A DNA stretch of 64,000 bases from Apostichopus japonicus. Taxonomy: Eukaryota > Echinodermata > Holothuroidea > Aspidochirotida > Stichopodidae. Under the pieces are notes generated by a model. That model had not been told where the DNA came from. It ran no database searches and saw only the letters and a program-made list of their open reading frames with translations. Below are positions 50,187-63,725 of the stretch, piece by piece. A program made the position numbers and the translations under genes. The DNA lies in NCBI RefSeq assembly GCF_037975245.1, contig NC_092576.1:39177111-39241110 (forward strand), written 5' to 3'. Numbering within the stretch: position 1 is the first letter of the stretch; each line of letters opens with the position of its first letter.

Positions 50187-52802
50187 AAACGAAGCTATTC
50201 AAAAGACACAAATTGTTCATAAATATTTTAATTTTGTTAAATCTATTCACTGATCGATAAATACAATCATGATATTGATAAAAAAAAAGTTAACTCTTAT
50301 TCATTTATAATTCCTGGAATTTAATTTGATTTAAAACTGCAAACGAAAGGTATATGTTTTTTCTATAATTATATATGATTTTGAAGCTTAAGTAAGGTTA
50401 TATAATGTCGAAGTAAATACTGCATGTTTCAATTTCTTGACGGAAAACCAATATGAAATAAAATGTAATTTAATAAAAGAAAAACAATACTATTAAGCAC
50501 TTACAAAGCAACGAACTATAGCTAAAAAGACAAATTTATTCTGAGATATTTTAACAAATGGATTATGTTGCACCATGATTTTATATCAGCATTTAACGTC
50601 TTATTACCTTTATAATTAAGAAAATAATTTCAAATTGTCTGATTCTGTAGCGCTCTGGATTAGTGTTATAATCATAAGCTCTGAGAAATAAATGAGATAC
50701 ACATTTCGGTTTACATTTCTAGTTCTCTTAAGAAAGACACTATGCAAAAAAGGCAAAACTTGAGAAGCTTAGACGAGCAATGATAAGAAAAGTAATAAAA
50801 GTACGTAAGAATTCAAAAGAACATATGAGGCCTCACTATAACATGCATGGTATGTTCTATCGCTGAGTTATCACCATGAAATAATTGTTATATGGATTTA
50901 ATAAATGTTCTTTAATGTTATTTATAGAAAATATTTGTTCAATTCTCATGAATATGTCAAGAACTTTACCACATTGAATATTATAAAGATATTAAAATAA
51001 TATCATCTCCGATGCGGGAGGTTATTTATATCACTTAGGTTTGATCACGAGAATTAATTATTGGTATCATTTTCTCCACGCATTTAGACGTCTTACGTTT
51101 CTTAAGCTCCTCTTAATCCTCAGACATTTATTGTAGTTAAATAGTCACCAGCATACTTAAAACATCAAACATGACTTTAAGAAGAATTGTAAGGTTGATA
51201 TTTATAGTTGCAAACAAGTAGAAACATGTTGATTCCGATGTAACTTCCTAAATCTATTCTTATTTGTTTTGTTGCAAGAAACAAAACCTATTCAGGTTTT
51301 CGGGAAGTTCACAATCAAAATATTTTTGGAATGTTCTTTTGATAATAATTGGATCATGACGTCAATCTTCTTTATAAAATAATGTTCATTTGTTAATCCA
51401 ATTTTATGATGACTAAATTATAACTCACCCATGTCAATATTATGCCCTATTATTCACATCAAACTGTTTGCCGTTGTAATTCTTTACGAACGTGTTACAT
51501 GATACTATAGAATATTTTTGATGTTTAAAAATTTAGACAAGCATGAACGACAAAGAAAAAAAAAACAGTATTATCGAAAAACAAGTAAAGTGTGAATTGG
51601 AACGAACACATTCATTTCATATTGAGCTTCAGGGAGAATTGAGCTCATAACATAATTGAAGCCCCTATATTAATCTACCGTCGAATCACATAGGTGAGTG
51701 GGTAATTTGTTTATTCAAATAATGAAATAAAAGATAAACAAACGAGTAGGAACAGGTTCAAATGGACCGCTACCCCCATCACTTTGATAAATGGGGACAG
51801 GAGTGTATCTGGCAATTTACATTTAACTTAGGGAATCGATGCACTCCATGACAGTCATACCTAATCTTTCAAGCGGATCACTTATATTTACAGAAAGGTG
51901 TGTCAAGCATCAAACTATTATTTTTTTATTTCTTGTATACCTCAAAATGCTCTAGTATTCAATTTTCTCATTTTTTCAGAGGGGAGGGGGCAGGAAATGT
52001 CAAACTTGAAATGAAACACTGACACTCGTGTAGTCTAGGTAATGTAGTCATTTAGCCGTAATATATTTCTGGCAACCCGTCGCAGTCACTATATAATCTA
52101 CATATGTCTACTAGTGGTGAATACTACAGTATTTTTCTGTCCCACACTTCTTTATAGCTTCCTAAGCCACTGTTACAACATTGGAAATTTGGCAGCTGAC
52201 TATTGATATGTTATGGCTATGGATCTGAGATCACGTGACAAATAGTAGCTTCTGCTTTTTACACATGTATCAAGTACATGAGCATGTTGCCTCTTTTTGT
52301 TTAACAATGAATATTTATGTGACATTAAACGATGTTGAGGATCGATTATATTAAATAACTGATCTTGTCCAATACTTTGGGTTGTAGAGACTTGTCTTAG
52401 TACCTTATTATTAACCTAATTTATAATCTAAAATAAACCTGCTCCATTTTACTCGTGTCTGTTTTTAAGGGAAGGACCCCGCACTTAGAAAGGAAGCGGA
52501 TTAACGTTCACAGAGACAAGACTTTTCCTTTGGTACACGTTCTATCCTAAAGGTTCTTGACCCTTCATATAACAGCCGAGAAAAGCCTAAAACTATGCTA
52601 GGGTAATATTGTAGCAAATTCAACATAAATTGAGCAAACCTGATACCAAACTTAATATGATTCATTAGTTCTTCTCACATAGAACTCAGTTGAATAAAGG
52701 TGCCTGCCAACATACCAATAATATAACAATAAATAACCATTTTGTATTTGTGCTGTAAATGCTACTTGTGTCTACTGTTTTTCAGTCATTCATACAATTT
52801 CC
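50187..52802. other. AT-rich non-coding stretch
   Basis: No exon with two good splice sites, no RNA gene and no clear repeat found. Confidence 0.4.
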
Positions 52803-53128
52803 CAGTGGCGTGGGTTAAGGGTGGGTGGATAGAGGTCAATGCCCTCTCCTCTTCCGCCATGCGAAGGGAAATGGTTCAGTTTTGGACCTGCTTACATTCA
52901 GTCTGGGGAATATAAGACATGTCTGTTAGTTACACACCCTTTCAACCAAATAATTATTAACAAAGCTTGGCCATTAGACCTTATTATAGACTTAATGAAT
53001 GTTCCAATGATGAGGTGTTAATGCCCAATTAAACTTTAAGCGGTTACTTATCAGGGACAAGGACCTCAAAAACCCCATACACGAGAACAAATTTATCCCC
53101 CACCTTTGATATCTTATACACGCCACTG
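52803..53128. mobile_element. Possible hAT-type MITE, 326 bp
   Basis: CAGTGGCGTG at 52803-52812 and its exact reverse complement CACGCCACTG at 53119-53128 form 10-bp inverted ends of a typical hAT MITE style (CAGTGGCGT). The flanks CAATTTCC and CAGCTTTC agree at only 5 of 8 positions, so the target duplication is eroded or absent. The interior is non-coding. Confidence 0.5.
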
Positions 53129-53248
53129 CAGCTTTCTGCAATGAAGTAATGTGTTGAAAACTGAACTTATTTTATGGTGACACCTGAGTTTATATCAACA
53201 TCAATGTCTCCTGTACTTGACAACGTATCGTCATCTTCTTATTCTGTT

Positions 53249-53302
53249 TCAAGATTTCGGCTTCCTCTCGAGACTATCCAGGTCTGCTGCCATGGGGAAT
53301 CT
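53249..53302 (-). CDS. Probable last coding exon of an unidentified gene
   Basis: Minus-strand acceptor CCAAACAG followed by phase-0 RFPMAADLDSLERKPKS and TGA (53249-53251). It joins in frame to the exon at 56656-56703, which also ends in phase 0. The short charged C-terminus gives no functional clue. Confidence 0.5.
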   Translation of the reverse strand, partial: RFPMAADLDSLERKPKS

Positions 53303-56300
53303 CTGTTTGGAATAAAGTAAGATCAACTAGTGCATAATGATAACCGACATATCTTAACACTCTTATATCATTTATAGTACATCAAATAGTCACCAGTACT
53401 TCCAAGTTAACATATAAGACAGATTGACATTTTAAGATCATACAAGGTATGAGTTGCTGCATTCCAAGTCCTTTATTACCAGTGAGTGGATTATCAATTA
53501 TTCTACGTTTTGCTGCAATTGACAGCTACATTTTAAATGAAACTTAGAATTGCATTGGCCTTGACAAGGTAGAAACATCAAATCTATCTCTGAACATCAG
53601 AGAGACACCATGTGTAGATTCAAATCAGCATCATGATCTTTGAAAACAAAAGTGCAAACTCACAGTCATGTAAATATTAAGAATCATGAATGAGTTTCAG
53701 ATTGAAGCTGACATTGGATGGGGACGATCATTTAAGAGGAGCCGAATGATATATTACTTTTTTTGTCCTCCGTGGAGTGGTATTAAGAGAGGGGTGTCAA
53801 ATTATGATTTGTTTATCAGTTTTGTGATTTAATTTATGTACAAGAACTTTACACATTGTTATTTAGTCTGGTCTACGATAGCCTCGTTGATTAAGAAGCT
53901 TTTTTAAAACCTATGATCGACCAAAACGTTCGTAAGTCGTTTACATGACATGCCATACCCTTTCTGTCAACCTTTCAATACTAAACACATTTACATTTTA
54001 CGATCATATAAGGTTTGACATTCTGCTCTCCAAGTTCTTTATAATCAGTGAGTGATTTGGCAATTGACAACTTAGAACCACATTGGCGCTGACAAGGTTA
54101 ATATATTCAAATCAATATCTGGAAAATATATAGGAATAGCAGAGTGACACAATATTAAAATTCTTACAAATCCAACTTTATTAATTAAGCAACTTCATAT
54201 TTTTGGCGAGTGATATCATCAAATTTAAAATGTTAATTTTATTGTTTAGGGTTGAAAAATTGCAACATAATCATACTTATATAAAATGTAATACGCAACT
54301 ACAGCAATGTTTTGTGTCTAAATAGTAAATGAATAAATATCTCAAGTTGATTGAATGGTCACGAGAGTCTTCGCCTGTTTTCATTGTTTCAAATAACAAT
54401 AATAATCCACTTGGATGTTATTAATAACATTCGGAGTCACCCTAAATTTGCATAATCATTTGTTCATGTTTACTTAAATACAAATATGAACCTTTGGAAC
54501 TTGATATTTACTTCAATGTATCAAAGTCTCACAAAGGTAACATTGTAATTATTTGGGTGCAATACCGTGGATATAATGGTAAGTTCTATGTCGGGATTAA
54601 ACAAAATCCCTTGTTTTTGTTTTGTTTTGTTCTGTAGTGATTCAAACTTGCACGCTATAAGCATTATTTCTTTACCTGTTGCGATGACGGAAGCTTTCAA
54701 CCTAAAGAAATTTAAAAAAAAATGGAAGGAAACAACGTAAAAATAAGATAAAACATGAAGGATGCCCCAACTCCTCCCCGCCCGCACAAAACCTCTCGTT
54801 CCTTGCCACAATGAATCCTAGTCGATAAAAAAAACTGCATATAAGCAATGAGTTCATTGCTTATGTTAAAGTGCAACTTTCTCTCAAAACACACAAACTA
54901 ATGGTATGCATGTAACGAATGGCATCAATTTTGAATGAACTTCCTATCATCATAATTACCTTTAACTAATATAAGGTAGTTTATAATCACACATCATTAG
55001 TCAATACAAACCTCTCGAACTAAACCATCTCATTTATAAACTATATGTTTTAGTGCGCTGTCACATATAAGAAACCTCAAACAATTAAATTAAACATAAT
55101 AATTCACTGCTCTGCTGCTCGTGGTACCTATCATTCTTTCATCAACACTCTGATGCGACGATAAATTTGTTAACCATGATTTTAATTAGTTGTAATGTTT
55201 ACAGTCAATAATACATGCGAATTAATGTTGTGCTCACATTAAAATACTACTATCCACATACCACATCCATCCTACCAAGTACTTAAAACGTCACATCTAA
55301 AAATCCATTAAAACATAATTGAAGTGTTGATATGTCATAGTGGTACAAAAAAGGTAAGTCTGGAGCTTTTACTGTTTCGGATGTTCATATTCAAGAGATT
55401 TAGCTTTCAAGTGTAATGATACGTATTATAATCACACTGTTAAGGCTAAATAAAAGATCAGTTCAGTTCCTCGGTACAGGTTTTTATTACTATGTTTAAA
55501 TCCATCGTTTTGGCATTGAAATACTTGGTTATAAAATAAAAGGTGATCTCATATCAACAACAAGTTTCCAGTAAAGAAAACAATTTCCCCTTACCAAATT
55601 TGTTATGCTTAAAAAAAAGAGCGCAGGGAATCCCCTCCATACAGTTACATGCCTTTAAATGTATTACATATGAAGCAGCACAATAATAGATCGCAAGCTA
55701 ACCCTGGCTGAAGTTCATACGGCCACATATACTTAAGCCGACATTTAACTTAACCTAATACAACAAGAAGTTTCTACTACATACGGGGAAGTCCAATCAG
55801 CATAAGGTTAACATCTTTATGGAGACTTGACCTTTAGATATTTCGCTGGGTTTGATTTCTGCATACCTTAAATGAGCATTTACCTATTCCAAATTGTGAA
55901 GCAATCTTACTTTTCATTTGGGTAATCTGACAGGCATATAATCTCTTTTTGAAGGTAAACTCTCAAGATAAAGGACTTTGGATATATTGACCTTGTGGAC
56001 CAGAAATGAACTGTGACCTCCTTCCGAAATAATAGGGTTCGTGTACTCACTATATCTTGTTTACAAGGTTTTTGACTATAATATTTTAAAATGTGATCTT
56101 TGCTGACCCCAAATGACCTTGACCTGCACACAAAACATTACGATTATTGTACTGGTTATGGGGAAGCCATATGTCACGTATGATAATTACAGACGTTACC
56201 TATCTTGATATATCATGTTTACAGGCTAGGGCGCCACACACATACGCTTGCACACAAACTTTACTTCATAGGTTACTTGCCTGACAAGTAACCAAACAGT

Positions 56301-56655
56301 AAGTTGAATTAAGAAAACTCTGAATGTTAACGAGTTTTGCCTACTATTATAAGGAATCTTTTATCATATCATACCATATGACTTCATGTTATTCCACCGG
56401 GTCTTGTTTAAGCCGTACCATGCCCACATGTATATAAAATGTTTATTGTTGGAAGTATTTCGTGTTTAAAAAAAAACAATGTTTAAAAGTACAAATGTTT
56501 ACATGTTTACAATAGAACACGTGCTTTAATGCTATTGATTTATAGCTATTAAATATGGGATGACACAGGAATTTCACATAACATATGTATATGTATGTAT
56601 CATTCTGGTCGATTTACAAAATGAAGTAGAATATTTACTATTTGCATATCATTAC
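53303..56655. other. Intron-like AT-rich stretch
   Basis: Lies between two probable minus-strand exons. The open frames at 54521-54894 and 55907-56131 carry no domain. Two related phrases (CATTTTAAGATCATACAAGG near 53430 and CATTTTACGATCATATAAGG near 53994), with GCTGCATTCCAAGTCCTTTA-type continuations, show an old duplication about 565 bp apart. Confidence 0.45.
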
Positions 56656-56703
56656 CTCTTGACGATATTCTGCATCCGTCAATTCATCTCCAATTTGTTT
56701 CGT
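56656..56703 (-). CDS. Probable 48-bp internal exon of an unidentified gene
   Basis: Minus-strand acceptor TTATTTACAG, exon TKQIGDELTDAEYRQE (phase 0 at both ends) and donor CAAGAG|GTAATG. The precise flanking splice sites and the phase match to 60063-60160 support it. Confidence 0.6.
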
Positions 56704-57519
56704 CTGTAAATAACAAAATTTGAATATCAATTTTAAGGTATGAATGGAGTAAACAAAAATATAACTTCCAAAAGCAAGACATACTGCTTTTAATATTTTT
56801 TATTTTTTTCCTTGTAAAAAATAATAAATATTCTCTAGCAGGAATAATGAAGATGTTGCCCATGAAATTGATGACAGAGATTTAATTTCAAAGAAGTGAT
56901 CGTATTGTTTTTGGAGATAAAAAGAATGTTTCTCAAATAATACTGCTTCAAATATGTTAGCTATTTTCCCTGTTAAATTATAGTGTTGTCCAACAGGAAT
57001 GATATATTCTGATGGCAAACCAGCTGCTGTATCCGTTTGTGAGGAATACAAATGTATCGTTAGCTATATCATAGAAAGTAGGATCACTTTTTTGCATATG
57101 AACATTGATGCCTGAGATTTTATAGCAAGGATTAATCATCTTTTGGCATTAATCTTCGTCATAGTAATCATCTTCTTCGTAATCATCATTATCATTATTA
57201 AGAACAGAAGTTATGACTGTAAATAATTTACCGTGAATCAGGTTACAAAATATTTCAACAATAAAACGCATTTTTATTTCATATTACTCTGCATTGCATG
57301 CAACTTGAATATTATTGTGTACTGTAATGTTTGGCTTTTCAAATATCCCTACTACACAATGCTCCAGCTTCTTGTTCAATTAATATATTTAATTTTTCTC
57401 CGGCGATAAACTACATACAACAATTAGCTGTACAATGTTTCCGGTCCGGTAACGAGATAAATTTACCACTAACAATATAGACGCCCGTGTAATTTCAGTT
57501 CGATTCCTAACATTATAAG
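56704..57519. other. Intron-like stretch
   Basis: Includes a minus-strand open frame at 56800-57051 that reads protein-like (for example SEYIIPVGQHYNLTGKIANI), but no splice sites join it and it is AT-biased, so it is not called. Confidence 0.35.
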
Positions 57520-59235
57520 TTGGGATCATCACCACCACGATAACCGCGACCACCAAATCCACCATCGCCACCGCCACCACCACTATCACCACCATCACAA
57601 TAATCAACATCACCATCGTCACCACCACCACAAACCACCAACATCATCAGCACCACCACCATCATCAACATTATCATTGCCATCAACACCATCATTACCA
57701 CCATCACCATCATCGTCATCATCACCACCACGGTCACCACCAAGATCACCATCACCACCATCACCACCACCATCACCATCACCATCATCATCACCACCAC
57801 AATCATCAACATTATCATTACCATCATCACCATCATTACCACCATCATCATCACTACAATCATCACCATCATCATTACCATCATCACAATCGCCATCATC
57901 ACAATCACCATCACTATCATCGTCATCACCATCACGATAACCACCAAGATCACCATCATCACCGTCATCATCATCACCACCATTATCACCACCACCCATC
58001 ACCATCACCAACTTCATAATCACCATCATCACCACCACCATCATCACCATTATCATTACCACCACCATCACCATCACCACCACAGTCATCACCATTATCA
58101 TTACCATCACCATCATTACCACCATCACCATCATCACCACCATCACCACTACAATCATCACCATCATCATTACCATCATCACAATCACTATCATCACCAT
58201 CATCGTCATCACCATCACGATAACCACCAAGATCACCATCATCACCGTCATCATCATCATCATCACCATTATCTCCACCACCCATCACCATCACCAACTT
58301 CATCATCACCATCATCATAATCACCATCATCACCACCACCATCATCACCATTACCATTACCATTACCATCATCACCACCATCACCATCATCATCACCACC
58401 ATGGTCACCACCAAGATCACCATCATCACCGTCATCATCATTACCATCATCATTACTTCAATCATAACCACCACGATCACCATCAAGATCACCACCAAGG
58501 TCACCATCATCACCGTAATCATCATCACCACCATTATCACCACCACCACCCATCACCATCACCAGATTCATCATCACCATCATCATCATTACCATCATCA
58601 TTACTACAATCTCCACCATCACCATTATCACCACTAACATAATCTTTACCAATATTATCATCAACACCATCATCATCACCACCATCATCACCACCACCAC
58701 CACCATCATCACCATCATCATACTTCCACAACCACAATCATCATAACCACAATCATTATAACCATTACCACCACCATCATCACCACCACAATCACCACCT
58801 TCATCATCACCATTATCGTTACCATCATCACCATCACCATCATTTCCGCCATCACCAGCATCGTCATCATCACCACCAAGATCACCATCATCACCATCAT
58901 CATCACCACCATTATCACCACCACCATCGGCATCACCACAATTATCACCACTACAATCATCACCACTATCATCATCATCATCATCATCATCACCATCATT
59001 ACCATCATCACCATCTTCATCACCATCTTCATCACCATCTTCATCACCATCATCATTATTACCATCATCATTACTACAATCTCCACCGACACTATAATCA
59101 CCATCATTACCACTATTATCATCTTCACCAGTATCATCATTAACACCATCATCACTACTATCATCATCTTTACCATCATCATCATCATCACCATCATCAT
59201 ACTACCACCATCCCCATCATCATCCCTACCGCAAT
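57520..59235. repeat. CAT/CAC trinucleotide-derived satellite, intronic
   Basis: About 1.7 kb of imperfect ATC/ACC triplets (CATCACCATCATCACCACC type) with AATCATC and ATTATC variants. Larger duplicated blocks exist, for example AAGATCACCATCATCACCG near 57951, 58230 and 58416, and CCACCCATCACCATCACCA near 57991, 58278 and 58546. Long Met/Val/Asp-rich or Ser/Pro-rich frames on both strands are its translation. It lies in the intron between the exons at 56656-56703 and 60063-60160. Confidence 0.97.
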
Positions 59236-60062
59236 CATCAGCACAAAACATTTTGAAACTTTAGCAATAAAACTTATGCTTTCACTATCGCTCAAGCAAT
59301 GCACGCAAATTGAATATTTCAATGTGTTATTATTTTTCATACGAAGTCGAGTACATGTCACTGCATCTACAAGACACATAGTGCAAACATGTTTGTGTTC
59401 CGTGCTAACATTAAAGATTCACCTTCATAATTAGCAAATTCCCTCCAAGTTCTCTTCAAAACGTTTTATTTCATCCGACCCGTCAATCCCTAACCATAAC
59501 TTCCCCCAACCCCTTGACCCCACCAGTGATGTCGTTGTGGTGAGGATGTTTACTGAAACATTTACAGATTGATTAATCCAGATTCATTGCTCACTCTTCT
59601 ACTCTCTATTACAGTATAAACTGACAGAACCGTATATCTGTACACAATGTCTACTGTTGTGAGAAATATATCAGATAACAAACACCTCTTGTACCGCCTA
59701 TTCAAAGTGCACTTCTTTTCAAAAGCATAGGGAAGCGGCACTGTTTATTTGTGACCAAACGTTGGTATACCTCAAAACCCCTTATATCTACCATCGATGA
59801 CATATCACACAATGAAGTTAGTAAACATGCTTAATTATATTTTAGTTAGATGTTACTTCTGCGTCACTTAAATCGCAGAACATAAAAACTTCTGAGCTGT
59901 TTCCGCCATGATATAGTTAAGTGGGTGCAATATAATAATAATCTCCACATTTTCCTTTGAAATGACCAGCATTGGTTTAAAATAATTTCCAGTCGGTGGG
60001 TTACTTTTAGTGAGTTGAACCATCAAGGGTTCATATTAAAATAAACAATGGGAGATAATCAC
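59236..60062. other. Intron-like stretch, nothing recognised
   Basis: Unique AT-rich sequence downstream (on minus) of the exon at 60063-60160. Confidence 0.4.
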
Positions 60063-60160
60063 CGGGAAGAGTATAGAACGTCCAAATGTCAGCTTCCAAC
60101 GACCAGACTGGAGATTTAGTTTGTAGTACCCTTCGCTTGATCCATAAGGCATCCAGAAAA
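60063..60160 (-). CDS. Probable 98-bp internal exon of an unidentified gene
   Basis: Minus-strand acceptor TTATATTTTAG, then two bases completing a codon from the previous exon, then FWMPYGSSEGYYKLNLQSGR, WKLTFGRSILFP and donor CCCG|GTGATT. The incoming phase matches the exon at 62022-62095 (G|TT) and the outgoing phase 0 matches 56656-56703. The YYKLNLQSGRWKL segment resembles a beta-strand turn of carboxypeptidase-regulatory-like folds, but I would not assign a family. Confidence 0.62.
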
Positions 60161-62021
60161 CTAAAATATAAGTAAAAAGAAAGCAGGATTAGGGTAGGTT
60201 ATTAGTATCAACAATCAAAACAGATGATACAAGATAGAACGGCAGTCAATGTTATAATAGATGTTTTGATCAGGTCAAACTTTTATAGATTTAGGTACTG
60301 ACGGATACATAGTAAACAGTTGAATTCCGTTTATTTTTCACGCAAAAGGCATCACTTTAAACTAAATAATTCACACATTATGCTTATTAGAGCGATCAGT
60401 GAAACTAATTTGATAGTTTTCTTTGATTGTTTGAGTCCATTAAGTTTCGTCTGAATACAAGATTGGTTACTTGAAGATTGAGGAAACGTACAAGAATAAA
60501 GGCCAAGGGGAGCAATCAGTTTGTCTCAGTGTTTTTCTCCAAAGCTAAATGTGTGATACCGACATAATTTTATCACAGAAATATATCTATAAAATGTCTG
60601 GTTGCATTCCAACACTAAACTATTTTTAATGTAGAATGGTCTAGTTACCATCATTCGAGACTTGAGAAGACGGTTAAAACATATTCGCAACTATTCAGCA
60701 TTTGTCTTCTAATGTGCATTTATTGGATATATGTTTATAACATAAAGCATACACGAATTGTGTACAATGCTCATTTCAAACATTGTATGTGCGTTTGAAA
60801 TGTAATTTATACCAAACCTTACACGGATCGCTTCAAATATGTTTCATTTTCAGTTACTGAAATTGAGATAGCAGATATCTGTAAATGTATTTTTTCCAAT
60901 AATTTATAACAAGTTTTGAGTTAATGCATATTAACATTCTTTTTCAGATATCTTAAGTTTTAAAAACTGAAACGTCGAGTTTAATCTAACTTCATGTTTC
61001 AGATCTATCTCTGATAGTTATAACATCGCTTATAAACATCTAAAATCAAAAATTAACGATTTGAAAGCAATCATATAACCTGAGCATTTGTCCTTAAAGC
61101 GTGAAGGTTGCATACAATCCATGATCTATTATTGACAGATATCGGTAAGTTGATCATCGCTATGCTATTTGGAATATTCTAATGAAAATATGAGCAGGCT
61201 ACATTTTACTTAATTTATTTTCACTTTTCACCTTTGTGCACAACCAGTGGTACCGCTTCCATTATTTTACCGCTGTGAGAATTCTTTCACGTTTGTACTC
61301 TGTATTATGTTGTAATTTTAATTTTTTCAAACCACACCGCAGGTGTTTCTATTGTATTTAGTCTAGAACGTCTTCAGTTGTAACTTTGGAAGTTTTTGCA
61401 TCAGATTCAGGGCACCAGCTACGTCCATGTTGGAAGTCATTGTAATAAACATGTGTAGCCCGGGTGATTTATTATTCACTCTCACCAACCAACTACACTA
61501 GGACCCCCTCCCCTTTCCCATATCCTGTTCAAATTGTCCACAACGATTTAATCGACATTCAAAACACGTCATTGTCTTATCTTATTTTAGAGAGAAATTG
61601 TTCTCGTTGATGTTAACATATTCAATCTCCCCTCACTGTTATACTATGTAGTAGCCATTTGATTGTACTGTACAGGGTCTAGGCTTAATTTAAGTTTGTA
61701 ATCCTTTGATCTCTCTGGGGTTTTTTTCTGTGGGAAAGTAAATGTTCGAAACGCTCAGTATATTACAAGAAACTTAAATGATTTATAAAAAAAAATCCAA
61801 AGCACTTTTTCAGCTGTGTCAATGATTTGTTAAATTACCTTCCTTCATCTGTGTAAAAAGAAGAAATGGTCTTATTCTGGCCGGTTTTAACAAAATCTAA
61901 TCTGTATATCTTTAATGTTCCTGAATTACGAGAAGAATATAGAAACAACTATATGTACAGAAGAAGGCAAGATAACATAATCAATCCATAATTAGTCAAT
62001 CAACATTTATTGTTACTTTAC
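60161..62021. other. Intron-like stretch, nothing recognised
   Basis: AT-rich, without a further exon that I can support. Confidence 0.4.
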
Positions 62022-62095
62022 CTTTAACGTTCTTTGATATCAAGTTGAACAAATCATGCATCGGTGTATAAGGAGGCAGCAGACAGTCATGGAAT
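62022..62095 (-). CDS. Probable 74-bp internal exon of an unidentified gene
   Basis: Minus-strand acceptor TTTATTCATCAG, exon FHDCLLPPYTPMHDLFNLIS then KNVK, donor AAAG|GTAAAG. One base completes an earlier codon and one base opens the next. It is the most upstream exon I can see; earlier exons should lie right of the window or within 62100-62480. Together with the three downstream exons it gives about 91 residues of a C-terminal region of unknown function. Confidence 0.62.
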
Positions 62096-62479
62096 CTGAT
62101 GAATAAAGAAAATGAAACATGACTAACAAAGAGACAGAATCAGAGACTAGCTGGTGATTAGACGCTGGATTCAAATAACCTTTAAAATGAATCCTATAAA
62201 AAGAGATACCATTGCTAATTTCCATTTCCTACTATGTTCCAGCGGCACGATGTCTTAGCTTCTTGTTCGATTTGTCATTAACGACGTGCGCTTTATATAT
62301 AATTACTCTCCGGTATATACCGCATATTTACACAGCTGAACAATGTTTGCGAGATATTTACAAAAACAATAATAACTATAAATATGCCCCTTTTACTTTC
62401 CGTTCGACACCTCACATCATTAATTTGATTGTTTTTTATGTCATGTGATACTTGGAGAATAGGGAGATCTCCATAACAT
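62096..62479. other. Intron-like stretch, nothing recognised
   Basis: No supported exon. The open frame at 62212-62448 has no domain. Confidence 0.35.
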
Positions 62480-63285
62480 CATCTTAATCACCCCATTCAC
62501 CGTCACCAACACTATCACTACCACCATTATCACCACTATCACCATCATCAATACAACCTTCACCACCAAGATCACAATCACCACCACCACAATCACCATC
62601 ATCACAATCACCATCATCACAATCACCGTCATCTTAATCACCATCATCATAATCACCATCATCTTAATCACCATCATCTTAATCACCATCATCTTAATCA
62701 TCATCATCTTAATCACCATCATCTTAATCACCATCATCACAATCACCATCATCACAATCACCATCATCTTAATCACCATCATCTTAATCACCATCATCTT
62801 AATCACCATTATCTTAATCACCATCATCTTAATCATCATCTTCATCATCATCTTAATCATCATCTTAATCATCATCTTAATTATCATCCTAATCATCATC
62901 CCAATCATCATCCTAATCTTAATATTAATCATCATCTTAATCATCATCCTAATCATCATCTTAATCATCATCTTAATCATCATCTTAATCATCATATTAA
63001 TCATCATCTTAATCATCATCTTAATCATCATCATCATCCCCATCCCCATCCCCATCCCAATTGCCATCACCACCATCGTCATCATTATAACCATCGCAAT
63101 CATCTTCACGGTCATCATCGCCATTATTAACACCATCAACGTAATCATCACCATCACCATCATCACCATCGCCATAATCACTATCACTATTACCATCATC
63201 ACCTCAGTCATGATCATCACCACAACTACAGTACCACCATCACCATCATTACAATCATCAGCAGCATCATCATCATCATCACTAG

Positions 63286-63338
<53 letters not shown>

Positions 63339-63628
63339 CTATCACTATCATCACCATCACCACCACCACCACCATCACCACCACCATCCCCATCAACACC
63401 ACCGTCATCATCGTCATCGCTATCGCAATCATCACCAACATAAACATCATCAGCATCACCTTTTCACCATCATAATAATCATCACCATCGCCATATTCAT
63501 CACCGTCATCATCCCCACCATAAACACCATCACCGTTGTCAACACCACCACTTTATCACCACGATTATCACCATGATAATCAACATTATTATCAACATCA
63601 CCATTACCACAAAAATCACCATCACCAT

Positions 63629-63725
<97 letters not shown>

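Noticed and set aside
57513-59251. Long Met/Val/Asp-rich proteins up to 220 codons
   Set aside because: Direct translation of CAT/CAC triplets; open in several frames on both strands.
62441-63223. 260-codon MIKMMIKMM-type frame on minus
   Set aside because: Translation of TTAATCATCATC microsatellite.
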